Source: Polytrichum commune (Eukaryota; Streptophyta; Polytrichopsida; Polytrichales; Polytrichaceae). Taken from it: a stretch of 64,000 bases of DNA. The notes beneath the pieces were generated by a model that saw only the letters and a program-made list of their open reading frames with translations, made no database searches and was not told where the DNA came from. Each line of letters opens with the position of its first letter. The stretch's first letter is position 1. Shown here in pieces: positions 11,264 to 23,600 of this stretch. The stretch lies in the NCBI GenBank assembly GCA_950295325.1, contig OX485804.1:38194001-38258000 (forward strand). The letters run 5' to 3'. The position numbers were made by a program, and so were the translations under genes.

Positions 11264-11618
11264 CTAAATATACCAATTAGTGAGGGTGGTACTAAAATCA
11301 ATAGTCACACAAAATCTAGCGAATGCATAAAGTTACCAAGGGCTAAAGTTGCTATTGAGTGACACTAAATTCATGACTACGGTAAATCCTATGCTCATTT
11401 ACCGTAGATTTTAAGAAAAGTGGTGTGTGTTTGTGTTTAGTGTGTACCACATGCTTGTCAATGAACAGTGCCAAGTGCCCATACACTTAGTGCTTATTGC
11501 CAAGTGCCGAGATGAACAATGCTTCTTAGTCTTAGATCTAAGATCTTTTGGTGGCACTAATAAAGGTATTTAGTATCACCTTCAATAGTTTCCCACCCTC
11601 ACTATTTGGTATATTTAG
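11264..11618. mobile_element. TIR element S (355 bp MITE)
   Basis: The left end CTAAATATACCAATTAGTGA continues GGGTGG and is mirrored at the right end (CCACCCTCACTATTTGGTATATTTAG), giving a terminal inverted repeat of about 26 bp with one mismatch. An internal hairpin lies at 11377-11407 (CTACGGTAAAT..ATTTACCGTAG). There is no coding capacity. The superfamily is not identified. Confidence 0.82.
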
Positions 11619-12310
11619 CGTACTTCTCTAGTCCTACTTACTGAGATTGCACTTCATCAATTGATCCTTTCATAGCTATCGGATGTTGATCAAAGACATG
11701 ATTCAACCCGAACCTTCAACACAGACAACGGCGTTTGAACTATTCATCACAATCATACCATCAACTATACACATATTTGGAAATAATTGTACACATCTTT
11801 ACTTCCAATTAGGAGGTAACCCAACATGGATTCATCGTGCATAAATTGGTTACACCCAAAACATTGTGCCTCTTCCCTTTAAATCCCCACAAGCCTCAAA
11901 CTAATCCTCCGTCCTATCCTCACCGGTCCATAAGATTGTGGTTCCTTTTTAATGAAACCTTCTATCCTATCTTTTTTATTATCCTCTTGCTAATCTATGT
12001 CTACTTATTTCTACCCTTCTCTTACCACTTGTAAGAGTAAAGAAGTTTTCACCATTAACATTTCATGGTCTACCAACTATTGCATTAGGTATGTCGAAAA
12101 AAGGTGGGTTTAACACAAAACTAGGGGCTATGACAATCAATTGAATTGCCATTGGCTCCTAGAAAAATAATATTACCATGGTGGGGACCTGAACTTGCAC
12201 ACATGTTGCAGTCCCTCAACATGGTCCACTTTCATTTACACTAAGCTTGAGGCCCCATCGATTGCAAGTTTGGATTTCCGTACCCCACATTACACCCTTT
12301 AGATGATTTC
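11619..12310. other. Intergenic, no gene recognised
   Basis: AT-rich sequence with no supportable coding region. The open frame at 11837-12034 is short and featureless. Confidence 0.5.
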
Positions 12311-12312
12311 CA

Positions 12313-12367
12313 AGGGCCCGTAGATTTTTCACGGTCACGGCTCTTGGTATGAGTGTAGAGCGGCCCC
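12313..12367. mobile_element. Family B terminal fragment
   Basis: TTTTTCACGGTCACGGCTCT then TGGTATGAGTGTAGAGCGGCCCC resembles the right end of family B (TTCATGGTCACGGCTCTTGG..GTGGCCC). No matching left end is visible, so this is a scrap. Confidence 0.5.
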
Positions 12368-12518
12368 TAAGGTATATAGATCTTCAATGCTTCTTTTTCC
12401 AAACCATCCCAATTCTCTAGATGACAAACACACACATTGAGTATAAGACGGATAGCATATCCAAATCGAGGCCGTAGCCACTTTCCTTTGTGTGAAGACT
12501 ATCGTGTATATCTTAATA

Positions 12519-12709
12519 GCACTAGTGGCTAGCTAGGAGCTAGTATAGTGTGTCACTATAGTGTCCATCCTCGAAAGGGGAGAGTAGTATTGTCCCAATG
12601 TCCCCTTGTCCAGTGGGCATCGGGTCATTGGCATTACAAACGGACACTTTATTCACGCCGGCCCCTTGCTAAAAAAGGGACCGGAGTTTCTATCTATCTA
12701 TCTTCTATC
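12519..12709 (+). mobile_element. SINE-like family D, copy 1, 5'-truncated
   Basis: The 191-bp body is nearly identical to the 3' part of the 240-bp copies at 16.8 and 54.3 kb (GGCTAGCTAGG, TGTCACTATAGTG, CGAAAGGGGAGAGTAGTATT, CACTTTATTCACGCCGGCCC, GGGACCGGAGTTTCTATCTA). It is flanked by the 12-base direct repeat TATATCTTAATA (12507-12518 and 12710-12721). A 5' truncation, a microsatellite-like TATC tail and a variable-length duplication are the signature of LINE-machinery retrotransposition (established). It lacks the first 60 bases of the full-length copy. Confidence 0.88.
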
Positions 12710-12721
12710 TATATCTTAATA

Positions 12722-15330
12722 AGTATCAAAGTGAAGACCATTATGCTCATTCAGTAGTTAAATAAGTCCCCAATCATGCTGAGTATTAAATCTAGAATGA
12801 TAATCATATTTTGATCATGTAATTTACTATCTATGAACCACATGGCTCTTTAGTATCCGTTCTTGGAGCCAGACCTAATCACATACCACTCAAATATAGG
12901 CGCCCGATTAAGACAAGGAACCGATTTACACACTTCCGGCTTAACTAGGCTACTTATGAGTGTAGTATACAAGCAGACAAGGTAGGAGCAACAAGGAGCA
13001 AGGAACAGCCTATGTGGACCCAGCTCAGCATATTGTTATCTCCAGCTCAGCTTATTGTTATCTCCAGCTCATATGGCATGAGACACGTGGCATGATTGGT
13101 GAGAAGGCTGATGTGGAATTCAGCTTTGCCAACAAGGCTTTTAGGATATCATCATTCAAGTCAAATTTTATTTGGATGATCGGCCCAATTGTTGGTTGTA
13201 ACTTAGGAAACAAGTAGATAACATTGGCTTGAGGTGAGACAACGTTTTCTTTTGTGACCACTTGTTGTTGTATGACCCAAGCATGGGTGCCGCATGAAAA
13301 AAAATCGTGTTTAGCCTTAACTTTCCAAGCCTATGAGAGGGTTGTTTTGAGTGCATTTCATTCAATGTTGGTTGTGGAATCTTCATGGTTATGTTTTCAT
13401 GTTAAAACGGGGATAATTTGCAGGGTTTTGAAACATGGGAGATGAGTTTTTTCAAGGTAGAAATTGGGCATGAATGATCCTTTGGATTTATAGATCATAG
13501 TAATTGAAGGAAGTGATGCACAAGAGAATGCCATGTTTTATCCCTTAATAAAGACCTTTCATCAATCCATTCACCTAGGAAACAAGGGGAATGCTTGTGT
13601 GATTCACTAGATGGGAACTACTCAACAGTTGAGCACCTCCACCAATTCCCATGCCGATATGTGCAAATCACAATAAGCCAACCACCTTTGCATTTGGAGT
13701 ACGTAAAGTGTCCCATATCTCTAAACACATGTATGGAAATAGTTCCTTAAGAATCAAGGAATATTCAAATGTTAAACTACAAATGGTCGATGTGCAACAC
13801 AAAGCCATTTTTACATGAGCATCCAAAAAAAAAATCACTTTTACCAAAATCAACATCTTTGATGTTCATGCAAAAGTTTGCATTGAATTGGCAAATATTG
13901 ATTGGAATCAACACTCTTGCATGAGCTCCCAACACAACAAAAACACGACCACTTCCCACTTTGACAGATTTTTTACACATTTTAATTATCTCCAAATTAC
14001 ACAAGTCGTGAGTTCATGGGGTTGATATGCATGTTGGCTTGATGTTCATAGTTATTTGATTGTGGATGAATGACTTAGGTGGGGTAATGTATGGAAGTAA
14101 TCATCCACCAATCATAAATTCGTTGCTTGGGAAGTTAGGGGGTTAAAGACTAAACTTATTATTTGAAAAGTGAAGGGGCGGGTCCTTGTGACGTGGGAGT
14201 GTTGGGCATGGGACCCATGGCTTTGGGCCATGCTTGCATTCATGTGTCCACGGAAGAATATATATTTCTAGTTGATTTTCTTTTCTATGCGCGGGGATTA
14301 ACCCCTGAGGGCCGACGCATACGCATAAAGCAAATCGACAAATGCACACGTTGCAATCATGTAGAATTTTGTACTATGGATGATCGCGAAAACATTTTGT
14401 AAAGGATCCTATGTGTGTTGCACCCTTGATTGGAATGACCTGAAGTGTTGCTTGTCGGGGTGGACCTTTAGGTGACGCCCAATCCCGTAAGGCAACAATG
14501 ACCACCCATAAGGAGGGGTGGCTAATTGCAAGGGGGATGCTAACATGTGGTGTGGGGGCCTTGCACAAATGATTATAATCTTATATGAGCAGGGAGTGAT
14601 AGTGAAGTATGGGATGGTGTCCTAAGATTTCTTCCATCTCCCATGAGTGGTGTGGCTAATCCAATTGGAGCCATGTGGGCTCTCTAGCAACCCACGCAAG
14701 TGGGCATATTCCAAACTAATGAGAGAGGGGCTTGAGACCATTGAGTAGCAACGGTACCTTGCAAGGACTTTGAAGCATGTCCGTAAGACTATGAGTCGGG
14801 TGATTTCCAACTGGAAACCCTGTTAGCAGCAAGGTCCTAGGTATTTCTTAGTGCGGTGTATGCCATGCACTTAACACTCATGTTTATCGACCCCTAAGTG
14901 CATGAGGCTCATGTTTATGCAAGGACATCACAATATGTGTTTGTGAACTAAATTAGATATCATATACTAAACAATCTCGAAATCGGGTGGGGGGGGGGGG
15001 GAGATAAGGTTGGACTACACACCACAATAACTTCACAAACATTTCCCAACATCACAACAAATCCTCCAAAAAATCTCAAAAATCCTTAAGCTTTGCTTCG
15101 TACCTTTCATAATATCATATTACCCCCACCTTGTAGGATGACATATGGTACATAAGATAGCAACATGGGTGGTATATATACATTCCGTTCTAATACACGA
15201 AGGGTACATTATTTAGTTACGGAGTGAGAATCTCAAACAAACGCTACTACCTCTTGTCAAAGGTGGTCTCTATTGGTAACCATGTAACAGAGGGGCCCCC
15301 TGTAGATATTGGTTTATTATTAGCGTGTTG
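12722..15330. other. Gene-free stretch with small repeats
   Basis: No coding region is supported. There is a 22-bp tandem repeat at 13019-13070 and a G-run at 14989-15001. Several short open frames (13014-13217, 14163-14402 and others) have no recognised family. Confidence 0.5.
13019..13070. repeat. 22-bp tandem repeat
   Basis: The unit CCAGCTCAGCWTATTGTTATCT is repeated twice, with a third partial CCAGCTCA. Confidence 0.85.
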
Positions 15331-16080
15331 TCTATCCCAGGGCATGCTAAGGGTGGGTGTTATGTTGGCAAGGTGTCTTCGTTGGTTGGCAAATATGTAT
15401 TGGATTTGGTATTCGACGATTGTCTTGAGGTTATTGGATGTTCCTCTAACAAAGCTAAGTGAGTCAGGGGAGGCATTTTGGTGTAGGGTTGGGGTTTTGG
15501 GTATTGGGGTTGTATGTTTATGTGGGGGTGGTTAGTTGGGGAGTATAGGGAGTTGATGGTTCTTGAGTCTTCCTTCATTGAGCGTAAGGAGGATGAGGGA
15601 ATTGATGGCAAGTAGGCATATGTGTTGCATGCATGTGTGGGTGGGTATGGGGGGGGGGTATGTAACATTGGGATGCCTTTGTGGATGTTGGCTGAGAGGA
15701 TAGCGTACCAACTAGCGTCTTCAAGAATATCAACAATGGGGGAATTCATGAGGAGGTTGTTTAACCATTTTGCCATGATTTTTTTTTGTGTGGTTGGTTT
15801 GAGGTGTATGATGTAGGTTGTATGGGGGTGTTCAATAAGGATTCTAGAGTGTCAAAAATAGGGTGGTGTGGGTTGTGTTCACTATAGGAAGGGTAAGTTG
15901 TGGAAGTTTGTTAACTCCCCATTTGATGGTTAGTGTTGTTGCCACAAATTCATGTACGTGCAAGTATTTTTGTAGGGTGACATGGTGGTCTTGTTGAGAG
16001 GAGTTGAATCATGGCTTGTGCTGATAGTTTGACATGTGTTTTGCAAAGGTATAATTTGGTACAAGAATGTGCATAGTGCA
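15330..16080 (-). pseudogene. C/A-rich LINE-like fragment (possible)
   Basis: The plus strand is strongly G+T rich and the minus strand C+A rich, unlike the surroundings but like the LINE-like element at 39.8-45.7 kb. A minus-strand frame of 138 codons (15776-15360) holds LEDASWYAILSANIHKGIPM, which weakly resembles the GNE.AD.LA region of a LINE RNase H domain. The rest is proline/threonine-rich from the base skew. This may be a decayed 3' part of a non-LTR element. The call rests on composition and a weak motif only. Confidence 0.3.
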
Positions 16081-16822
16081 AATGGTCAATTCAAGGTATA
16101 GTTTCTATGTTTATGTGGACTCGTATAACATGTGTTACTGTCTATAATTTCCCAAACATAGAATGAGAATGTCAATACTAACTAAATTGATAATCATGAA
16201 GGATCTAGTAGCGTGTCCTCCGAAAACAAGGAAATGACAAAATTTGTACAAGGTGAGAAGGATCATAAATCCGATTGTGAATTGCAAGATGATGACTTCA
16301 CTGGTCCAAATCAAAGGCAAGATTTGCTAACCCAAATACCATTGAGTTGGATATCCATAAAATTTGATCATTGAGGAGAGGTGCCGTGAGGACAATTGGA
16401 ATTTTGACTATTGCATTTCTTCAAATAAGCCATCCACACTCAAACCCGGTCAACTCTAGCCGCTAGCCTCGATCATAATTATATGAAAATTACTAAGTAG
16501 ATACAATTTGTTTTTGGTTTGTGCTAGAATCTTAGCCCTAGGTGTTGGGCCCACATAATGCCTTTGAGGGCTGTTTGGGATTTAAATTCATACCTCAACA
16601 TGTAACAAACCGAAGCACCCATGTGGGTGCACTGACCATCATACTTGACTTTAAAATGGCAATCCCCCACCAATCTAAAAGAAACATGTACCCACAAACC
16701 TTAATCCATTTCACACAACCACAAAAAAACAAACATAAAATTGCACCTCCTTGATAATTGAGGGCCTAGGCGCCCTTGTTGCCCCCAACACATACCACCT
16801 TTGATAGGAGGCAATAGGTCTC
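16081..16822. other. Intergenic, no gene recognised
   Basis: No coding or structural signal was found beyond short chance frames. Confidence 0.45.
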
Positions 16823-17062
16823 AGATAGATAGAAACTCCAGTCCCTTTTTAGCAAGGGGCCGGCGTGAATAAAGTGTCCGTTCGTAATGTCAATGACCCG
16901 ATGCCCACCGGACAAGGGGACATTGGGGCAATACTACTCTCCCCTTTCAAGGATGGACACTATAGTGTCACACTATACCAGTTCCTAGCTAGTCACTAGT
17001 GCCTTGAAGATACCGGACATGGTATCCCCCCAAAGGGCTTTGAGGTACCCATACAACAAGGT
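16823..17062 (-). mobile_element. SINE-like family D, copy 2, full length
   Basis: Reading the minus strand, it starts ACCTTGTTGTATGGGTACCT and ends GGAGTTTCTATCTATCT, over 240 bp. It is about as long as and highly similar to the 54.3-kb copy. No clear target duplication was found by eye. There is no open frame of note. An A-box-like TGGCTAGCTAGG in the other copies reads TGACTAGCTAGG here. Confidence 0.85.
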
Positions 17063-18120
17063 CCAAGGACCCCCCACCATAGTTGGGTGGACTAAGGTGG
17101 TGAGCACCACGCCGGCATGGGGTCTCACTCTCTATGCATGCCTTGGATTTATATTTGAGTTTGTGGCTTTGATGAAGGGTGAAGCCTCTATCATTCATGC
17201 CAACATGTGGTTGAGGTCATCCCTCATTTATGTCTTACCAATGATAACCTTTTGAGTGTTTTTTGGTGAACATGCTCTTGGAGACGAGAGACAATTTCAA
17301 TAGCTATTTGTGAAATCGCTAAAGGCTACTCGTAGTTGAGCAAGATATGTCAATTTGAAGTTGCGAGTCCTACTTTTGGGCGTTTGAGCCTTTAACCATG
17401 AAGTGCAATGGGGTTTATCTCAAATCACATAAACATTAGAGAACCACACCTAATGTCTTTGGAATCAAACTAAGAAGTGAGCCAACAAGTGAGTTTGAAA
17501 GCGTATTTGGAAAGCCACGCAAGTTTGATCAAGGCTGAAACTAACATGTTCAAAGTCGGGCTATTAAAATTGACTCTCTAGCTTGTCATAATGGGATGGG
17601 TAGGCCAAACAAGCCTTATGAGGCTGATCCTAGATTTAAGGTGACGGACCCCATGACTAGACCATATATGTATGTTTGAAATAAGGATCATTGGCATTAA
17701 TCTCCAACATTTTGTTCTTCTCCTTTAGAACACAACTAGTTAAAATAAAAATAAAAACGAAGTAACAATCTCTTTGAGTGTCTAAAATCATTATTTTCAT
17801 AAACTGTTGGAAGGAAGAATTACAATGTCACTAGCCTTGTTATTGTCCTCGAATTTGTAGTAGGGAGAGCAATTAAGGGTTCCAATTACTTCAAGGTCCA
17901 CCAATGTTTTTTTGGTAGGTGGGAATTTCAATCATAAATTTAATAGCAATAATAAAAATGAAAAGAAAGTCTAGAAACTCTGAGTTCTTAGACCACACAG
18001 GGGTTAAGCTTAATTTTGTTTCCTGCAAAGTTGGTTCTCACAGAAGAACAGGCCATAGGGAACGTGGGGAACAGGAAGAGAGCGTGGGGGTTCTAGGGAT
18101 ACTAGGGTAACCGCAAGATG
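17063..18120. other. Intergenic region upstream of the P2 gene
   Basis: No coding region is supported. The last 150 bases become less AT-rich as the P2 promoter is approached, with CTAGGGATACTAGGGTAACC near 18090. Confidence 0.5.
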
Positions 18121-18295
18121 CAACGCCGGGTAATCTCAGCCGTCCAAGGGTCGAGAACGCATTAGGTCAGATACATGAGGGAGATGACAGTGCTCTTCCT
18201 CTCTCTCTTTGCGCCCAAGGTCCTCCTTGCCTCCGCAGCAGCTGCTCTGCTCTGCCCCTTGCTCGCCCTCGCGGCAAACAATCCCGTCGTCAAAT
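18121..18295 (+). promoter_or_regulatory. P2 gene promoter/5' leader
   Basis: The leader just before the ATG is pyrimidine-rich (CTCTTCCTCTCTCTCTTTGC near 18190-18210), as often seen for translation-machinery genes. No obvious TATA box is seen. The open frames crossing this region in other registers are artefacts. Confidence 0.5.
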
Positions 18296-19307
18296 ATGAA
18301 GGTTGTCGCTGCCTACCTGTTGGCACTCTTGGGAGGCAATGCTTCCCCGTCCGCCAAGGATATCGAAACAATACTCGGCTCAGGTAAGACAAACCCTAGT
18401 TCCTTCCCTTTCCTCATTTTTTTTGCTGCCTCCTTTTCGTCACTTCAAACTCCCCCGTACTTTAGAGCATGAGGATGTGACTACCTTACAATGGGTTTTG
18501 TCCTCTGCTTATTCCATTACATATAGGTCTTGACCTAAATCTACTCGAAATGTGGCATGACCATGGTTGCCACATTGGCTGTTCCCTTCTGTTGGCGGGG
18601 TGCATACGAGATAAGCAATGGTAGAATGTCACTGTCTTGTGGAATCTGTGTATTGGGACTTAAGATCCTCGTTTGGGAACGGTGTGGCGTAGGCTTGTCT
18701 CGACAAGGGAATTGTAAATTAGGGTTTTCTGGTGGTAGGGTTTTGTTACAGTGGCTCAGGTTGTCAGTCGTCCCTCGACCGTATTCGCTAACTTAAGGTG
18801 TGCACATGAGCAGTTGGTGCCGAAGCCGACAGCGAGAGGGTTAGCTTCTTGTTGAAGGAATTGGAAGGCAAGGACATTTTGGAAGTCATTGCCGCAGGTA
18901 AGGAGAAATTCGCTTCCGTGCCCTCTGGAGGCGGTGGCGGTGCTGTTGTTGTGTCATCCGGTGGTGGCGGAGCTGCACCCGCAGCCGCAGTTGAGGAGAA
19001 GGTAGAGGAGAAGAAGGAGGAGCCCAAGGAAGAGTCAGATGATGTATGTCCTCACCCTTGAAGCCATGTCGCTTATTTTGTTCTGTATGCCTTGCAGTAG
19101 CTAATGATCAATTAACATTGTGTAAATATTGGCAGGTTGTTGTGAAGAGTGGGTTCTTGTAAATAGGGAGTGGATCTTTAGGTTTTCTTTTAAAGATGGG
19201 CTATGCCAGCTCCTTGATGGGCTTATTTAATCTCATAGTTTCTTTTTGTCTAATCGGAGGTCCACTTGTTGTGATTGCAGGACATGGGCTTCAGCTTGTT
19301 CGATTAG
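18296..19307 (+). CDS. RPP2: 60S acidic ribosomal protein P2 (3 coding exons)
   Basis: P2 pairs with P1 on P0 to form the flexible ribosomal stalk that recruits elongation factors in the cytosol (established). Coding exons are 18296-18383, 18814-19043 and 19281-19307 (345 nt, 114 aa). Junctions are GT-AG: TCAG/gtaaga..gagcag/TTGGTG (codon GTT split) and GATGAT/gtatgt..ttgcag/GACATG. The N-terminus [15 protein letters not shown] and the helical domain (to about residue 65) are typical of P2 rather than P1. A Gly/Ala-rich hinge (residues about 68-88) is followed by the charged tail [10 protein letters not shown] and the universal stalk end [11 protein letters not shown]. The length is usual for the family. 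The start codon is the first Met giving the conserved N-terminus. Introns are 430 and 237 bp; intron 1 contains AAACCCTA and AAAACCCTAA telo-box motifs often linked with ribosomal protein genes. Confidence 0.96.
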
Positions 19308-21658
19308 GTCTGCCAGGTGGGCTGCAATGATGTCAACAGTGTTAACATAAGTACAATCCATTGGGTTAGGCTCTTCGGTGTAACATTCTCCGTGTGCTTA
19401 CACACATGTGAGGATCATGTATTTGGGTTCAATTACCGGAGGTGTTCCGAGGTCCTATTTTTGATATCAAGTTGTTGAGTGTGCCCTCTGAAATTTGAAG
19501 AGTATGGTCCTTGGGTCACATGTTGTCATTATTTTGATACGAAGTTCCTTTTCGTGTTGCTGTACTTCCATTGCATGAGATTCTCATTTGTAGCTTATCA
19601 TCATCCATGCTACCTCTGCAAAATATGACCTAGAGTTGCAGGTTTGAACTTAGCTGCCAGAATTATGGTTGTAATTGTACACTTTTATTAAAAATATTGC
19701 TCCTAAGTTTTAGCGGAAGTGTGGCAGGTGATAGTGGTTTGAAACCCTAGAAATGTGGTAAGTAATGAGGTCCACTAACGCTGTTTCAGCTGGCCAGTGA
19801 AATGTGTCCCGGAATTTATATGATGCTAATCTGTTCATGCTGTGTTACATTCTTCTGGGTGTGGAATATGTCTCTGGAGGCAGGGAATGTACACTACTGT
19901 CACGTAGGTACTGGATTTCTGCCATACGAGACCGATTGTTGTGTAATGCTCTTTACTTATTGCAGTTGCAACTGACTGACTCAAATTAAAGCAGTGGACA
20001 CAGTTTTTCAGAGCACACTGTGCTGTTATCTGTCAAATGGTTCACGAGCAAACCTATTGCAAACATTTAACTTCTGAACACTGCCTGAATATCCGTGCAT
20101 TGCAATTTTGATTGCTTTTCTGTAAGAAATGGGCTTGAGGAGGAGCTGATGGTAATATGGTGAGGTCGACTTGAGCCTTGCAGCCAGGTTGAAAAATTGA
20201 TGAGAATGCAACTAATGCCCTGGCGCCTTTTTCAAACCTTGGAGCTCTACCGAATAGATGGAGCACGAACCTTCCTGCATCGAAGATATTTCAATCTGCG
20301 ATTTGCGAGTTTCGGCAAAAAGGATGAATTTTGTCTCGCATAACTCGTTTTTAATTCTTATTTAATCAGAGAATTGCATGTAGTGTACCAAGTTTAACTA
20401 ACCTTTCGTGGACATTTTGTAAACCCGTACTACCAATCGAGACCCACTTCACATACTACGCTCTTGACCGAGTCATTCATTTTACCCTACTAAAACTGGA
20501 GTTCGGAAATGAAGCTAGAAGTCCTGTGCATATTCCTAAATCCTCCGGATGCTTGCGTTTTATGCGGACAAAGAATAGAACACGTAATGTTGGTCTTGCC
20601 GTGTGAAGATGGTCTGTTGACCATCCTTGTATCTGAACAGAGTGAAAGTGAACGATGGGAATAGTGTTATGTTGTTTTACTAGGCGATCTTGAGCCTCAA
20701 CGCGATTATAGATGGACGTTGGTTCTCTGTCCAAGAGGGGGCAAGAAAAGGCTTTGAGTTTAAATTTGCCTTGCCTTTGTCCTCTTCACATCACAATTAG
20801 CCTCGCAAATTACGTGTCACTAGTCGCCACTTGTGACTTGTCATTCCCTTTGAATTACTTAGTCTTTGTCAATTCTCAGGGTATTTACCATCGTGGCGGA
20901 GAGATCTTGATTTGGTTGATCATGTGCTTTGATTCACAGTCAATGCTCTTCGCATCCCACTCTCGCTCTTCTGTCCTTGTTCTTGGCCATAACCTGCTCT
21001 CCTTGTGCACCTTCTTTGCTATGTCCCAGTTTTCCTGTGTGTGCGGGTTCACACTTGTTGTTCCCCCTCCATGCCAACTGTGTGCCTACATTTCAATTCC
21101 CGCTGGCTTCCCAATTTTTCTTTGCCCTCCTGTATCGGTAATTATTTTTGCATGTCTTGATGTTTGGCGATGGGGAGACAATGGCGAAGCAAGAGCAGAC
21201 GATACCAACATTACCAATGAGATTTTCTAACCCCCTTTCTGCAATATTTCATTTTGTGTGCACATAAGCCTTTGTGTCTATGTGCAACCAATTCACATTT
21301 GCCCACCTTCTCAATGTCCAGACTCATCCTGTGTGGAGGTTGCTCCATGCTTGGAACCTCTGGCCAACTTCAAGTACAAATACTACTTTTAGTGATAGGG
21401 TGTCGATTCCAAGAGATGTTGCTTCTAGCAGCATTCATGCTCCTCCTGATATTCTAGATTTGACAATAAATGACCACGAGGATCCCACTGAGACGGGCTT
21501 GAATGCTGTCCCCAATGAGTGGACAAGGGCTCAACCTAGATCCAATCCTAATTAATCGTAAGTTATAGGATGTATGGGCACTCAAATTTCCTCGGGCTAA
21601 GCCCTTTGTAGTGAGATGGGTTGGTGCATGTTGTGAGATCGGCAATAGAGGCAGTGAT
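19308..21658. other. P2 3' region and gene-free stretch
   Basis: The first few hundred bases should hold the P2 3' UTR. Beyond that no gene is supported. A 172-codon frame at 20712-21230 is pyrimidine-rich, has no recognised domain and reads as cysteine/leucine/phenylalanine-rich, so it is probably chance. A frame near 21274-21555 is likewise unrecognised. Confidence 0.45.
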
Positions 21659-21871
21659 TGGGGAGATTTTTGGGCATAATCGGTTGAGATCCTAATGTTT
21701 GCAAGTCCAACCGGTTACATGTTGACATCCTTCAGTTTTCCTTTATTAAAATTGGGGTATATTCTATAAATTCTTCTAAAATGATCGGTGATTTTCCTGC
21801 AATCTTGAACTTCAGCCGGTTATTTCTCAAACTTAACCGGTTCATCTGTAACTAACTGCTGGTTCTCCCCG
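21659..21871 (+). mobile_element. MITE family C, copy 3 (213 bp, uninterrupted)
   Basis: This is one of the best-preserved short forms: GGGGAGATTTTTGGGCATAA at the left, then GTCCAACCGGTTACATGTTG, GGGGTATATTCTATAAATTC, CTTAACCGGTTCATCTGTAA and GGTTCTCCCC at the right. The ends extend to TGATTGGGGAGA/TCTCCCCGATCA. Confidence 0.85.
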
Positions 21872-23339
21872 ATCATAGCATAGAGGTCTGAGACAAACTC
21901 CTTGTTCCCAAGCTTGACTGCCTTTGGAAACGCGAAAGCCAAGGGTCTGATGCACTCATTGGACCTGCATCCGCTTGTATGAACACCATTAGACAATGAC
22001 AAAGCTATGGACTAAAGATGCCAATAGTTCTGAGAACTACGCTGTAGAGGAAGCTAATAGGTAGGTGTCTCAAGCCCTAACATTATTCAACTGGACTCTC
22101 TTGAAGGTGTGCACAAAAGTGGAGGTGCTAGACCTTGGCTATCTTCCACCCTGTGATGGGCTCATGAAATAAGGATTGGTATCCTTGACCTCCACTGAAT
22201 CATATTAAACATACTTTATCTCAAAGGAAGCAAAACGAATTAAGTATATATCAGAATGAATTATTTTTCAATATGATTGGCTTTAAGGAATAACTTGGTT
22301 TATAATTTGGTTTGAAAATACAAAGACATTCATATCACTAACCTCGTTTGTATCCCCAAATAGTGCATTTTGTAACAAAGAGGTCCAACCACTTTAAGAT
22401 ATATTTCTTAAAGTTGTGGACATATCATTTTTATCGGTTTGATCTAGATGACAGAGAGCTTCACTAGTTCAAAGAGCACCTTGAAAAAAATAACAATAAA
22501 TAAAATAAACACACACACACACAACAAAAAACCACAACAACAACAACAACAACATGTTAGTTTGAGAAATAAAGCTTTGAAAAACACTTGCAACAACTTT
22601 AGTGCCACTTAGGCATGCATGGGTTAATGCTGAAGAATCAACCTTTCTTGTGGAATTCCGGATGCAAAATTGTGGAGTTGTATTCACAAAAATATTTATA
22701 TATGCCATTTATTTCCACAAAAAACAATTGATTCAAAGTTTATGATTCCATCCACTTTCATATTTGCATCCACCTCTCCCAAAAATTCTCATTTTCAACA
22801 TCATTATACGGTCAAAGCCTTGATCCATAGCTGCATTGGCAATACCAAATGCATGTGAACTTCAACACATGTTGTTGAATATCCATATTCAATCAATATT
22901 CCTGATAGTGGTTATGACCAATGTTGGGTGGGTATTTGGATTAAAAGGGTAATGGCAAGCAAAGGTTTTTTTTTTTATTTTTTTTTTAATAAAAGTTTTT
23001 CCCCTAAATTTCTTGTGAGGACATTATCCATCGGGTACCTCACTCTTCAAGGTTTGTTTTCTACATGTACTTGTTACCTGACTAATACAGGGTTGGGAGC
23101 CATGTATTCTTACCCTTGACCTAGATGATTGTTTTGCTATACCCAAACACATTAGGGTATTCCACCACAACACTAGCCTCCTTCATTAGAGCTTTGCTTC
23201 CTCCAAAACATAGTGTTCCCTCCTCTTGGTCCAAGAGGCCTTTGCTCTAATCAACTTTGATGTATGGTGAGTTTGAAGTGTGGATCCTTTGTATGTTTCC
23301 TTTTGTGATGGTACTTTGTTTATGGCTTTGAACTAGGGT
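21872..23339. other. Gene-free stretch with microsatellites
   Basis: It contains (AC)n near 22507-22520, (CAA)n near 22530-22552 and a poly(T) run near 22967-22988. No coding region is supported. Confidence 0.5.
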
Positions 23340-23600
23340 TTAAGTATATTTCGATTTATGCATGTTTTTTAACAACCCCAACCGCCAGTATGACATACAC
23401 TAGATCACAAAACTACACAAATACGGTGGTTGGCGAACATGAAATACAAACATTCAAAGTTGTGCTTGTTGTGTTGTTGCTTTGTTGTTGTCGTTTGATG
23501 TTGTTGTCCCCACCAGTGCACATCCTTTTTCTTTTTTGGACAAGTGGTTTATCGAAATATACTTGAATATTAGTTATTGGAAAGTGTGCAGAAGTTATCC
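23340..23600 (+). repeat. Dispersed repeat E, copy 1 (no insertion)
   Basis: AAGTATATTTCGATTTATGC, then ACATACACTAGATCACAAAA, CACAAATACGGTGGTTGGCG, a GTTGTT-rich part, CACCAGTGCACATCC and CAAGTGGTTTATCGAAATAT match the copy at 54.26-54.78 kb. It lacks the SINE-like insertion present there, so it acts as a paralogous empty site. Its nature is unknown. Confidence 0.8.

Noticed and set aside
20712-21230. 172-codon frame downstream of P2
   Set aside because: A pyrimidine-rich stretch giving Cys/Leu/Phe-rich sequence with no recognised domain and no homologous structure elsewhere in the window.
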